The notes below the pieces were generated by a model that was not told the origin of the DNA, made no database searches, and was given only the letters and a program-made list of their open reading frames with translations. Position numbers and translations under genes: made by a program. Positions 4,567 to 5,048 of a DNA stretch of 5,048 nt are shown here, piece after piece; the first letter of the stretch is position 1, and the number at the start of each line of letters is the position of its first letter. The DNA comes from an uncultured Lachnospiraceae bacterium (GTDB lineage: Bacteria; Bacillota; Clostridia; Lachnospirales; Lachnospiraceae), in assembly GCA_910585935.1 (NCBI GenBank), contig CAJUHN010000286.1:1-5048 (forward strand). The letters run 5' to 3'.

Positions 4567-5048
4567 TTGGATAAAGTACAAAGAATTAAAGAATTAACCA
4601 GTATACTACAAAAAGCATCATATGCCTATTATGGCTTAGATAGACCATTGATGACAGATAAAGAATATGATGATTTGTATGATGAATTATTAACATTAGA
4701 GAAAGAAACAAATTGTGTATTAGCAGGATCGCCAACAATAAAAGTACAGGGATATTTATTGGATGGGTTTACAAAAGTAAAACACACAAAACCAATGCTG
4801 AGTGCAAATAAAACAAAAGACACAAAAGAAATTGAAAAATTTGTTACTAATAATAGATTCTACGGTTCCTACAAACTTGATGGATTAACGGTTGTGGTTA
4901 GGTACAAAAATGGTGAATTTATACAGGGAATCACAAGAGGTACAGGAATAGAAGGCGAAGATGTAACAGAACAATGCAAATTTATTAAAAATCTTCCTAT
5001 GACTATTCCTTATAAAAGCAACTTAGAATTACGTGGAGAATGTGTAAT
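4567..5048 (+). CDS. ligA: NAD+-dependent DNA ligase, N-terminal 160 residues, runs off the window
   Basis: The fragment starts at TTG 4567 and is open to the right edge. Residues 1-60 correspond to domain Ia, the NMN-binding part, with the family pattern Y21-Y22...D31-K-E-Y34-D35 and SPT at 55-57. The adenylation domain follows: KPMLSA (75-80), the nucleotidyl-acceptor motif KLDG with Lys103, then TRGTG (123-127), EDVTEQ and ELRGE (154-158). It should seal nicks in duplex DNA using NAD+. It is divergent. The Glu normally two residues before the catalytic Lys is Ser101 (SYKLDG), the PMLS motif continues ANKTKD instead of L-x-N, and RGDG is RGTG. Canonical LigA is about 670 residues, but mobile-element versions can lack C-terminal domains, which cannot be judged here. 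It follows pth2 by 34 bases on the same strand. Confidence 0.9.
   Translation, partial: MDKVQRIKELTSILQKASYAYYGLDRPLMTDKEYDDLYDELLTLEKETNCVLAGSPTIKVQGYLLDGFTKVKHTKPMLSANKTKDTKEIEKFVTNNRFYGSYKLDGLTVVVRYKNGEFIQGITRGTGIEGEDVTEQCKFIKNLPMTIPYKSNLELRGECV

Noticed and set aside
4538..4597. Short frame of 19 codons (MCVSMEGECDWIKYKELKN) overlapping the ligA start
   Set aside because: It has no ribosome binding site of its own and overlaps the ligA initiation region. Ligase homology supports the TTG 4567 frame.
4629..4823. Minus-strand 64-codon frame
   Set aside because: It is opposite the ligA N-terminus, whose homology is clear.

Overview
The window looks like a segment of a bacteriophage, prophage or phage-like mobile element from a low-GC Firmicute, most likely a clostridial (Lachnospiraceae/Clostridia-type) host. 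The evidence is strong AT richness, AGA/ATA-heavy codon use, strong AGGAGG-type ribosome binding sites, and many very small genes packed head to tail on one strand. Recognisable genes are typical phage cargo: a YopX family protein, a small CxxC protein, a DEDDh exonuclease, a type-2 peptidyl-tRNA hydrolase and an NAD+-dependent DNA ligase. No tRNA, rRNA, CRISPR, integrase, transposase or structural phage gene is visible, so the exact kind of element cannot be fixed from this window.

Layout: I support 16 genes, all on the + strand. Region 1 (1-1101) holds the 3' end of an unknown gene, a conserved-looking small phage protein, and two small membrane proteins. Region 2 (1098-1828) is an ATGA-coupled chain running from the second membrane protein through an acidic protein to YopX. 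Region 3 (1833-3065) has five small, mostly helical and acidic unknown proteins. Region 4 (3095-5048) carries the recognisable enzymes: a CxxC mini-protein coupled by TAATG to a DEDDh 3'-5' exonuclease, then an acidic 59-residue protein, Pth2, and the 5' end of a divergent ligA that starts at TTG. Four of these genes (2588-2755, 3095-3232, 3852-4031 and the ligA fragment) are easy to miss because they are very short, start at GTG or TTG, or run off the window.

Functional reading: the 3' half looks like a nucleic-acid metabolism block (exonuclease, peptidyl-tRNA recycling, nick sealing) expressed from a long polycistronic transcript whose promoter and terminator lie outside the window. The largest gene-free gap is 59 bases, and no convincing promoter or terminator is present. 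The 5' half is accessory small proteins of unknown role. I found no clear new multi-gene defence or counter-defence system. The best leads are the divergent ligase active site, the Pth2 with a central insertion beside an exonuclease, and the cluster of acidic mini-proteins.
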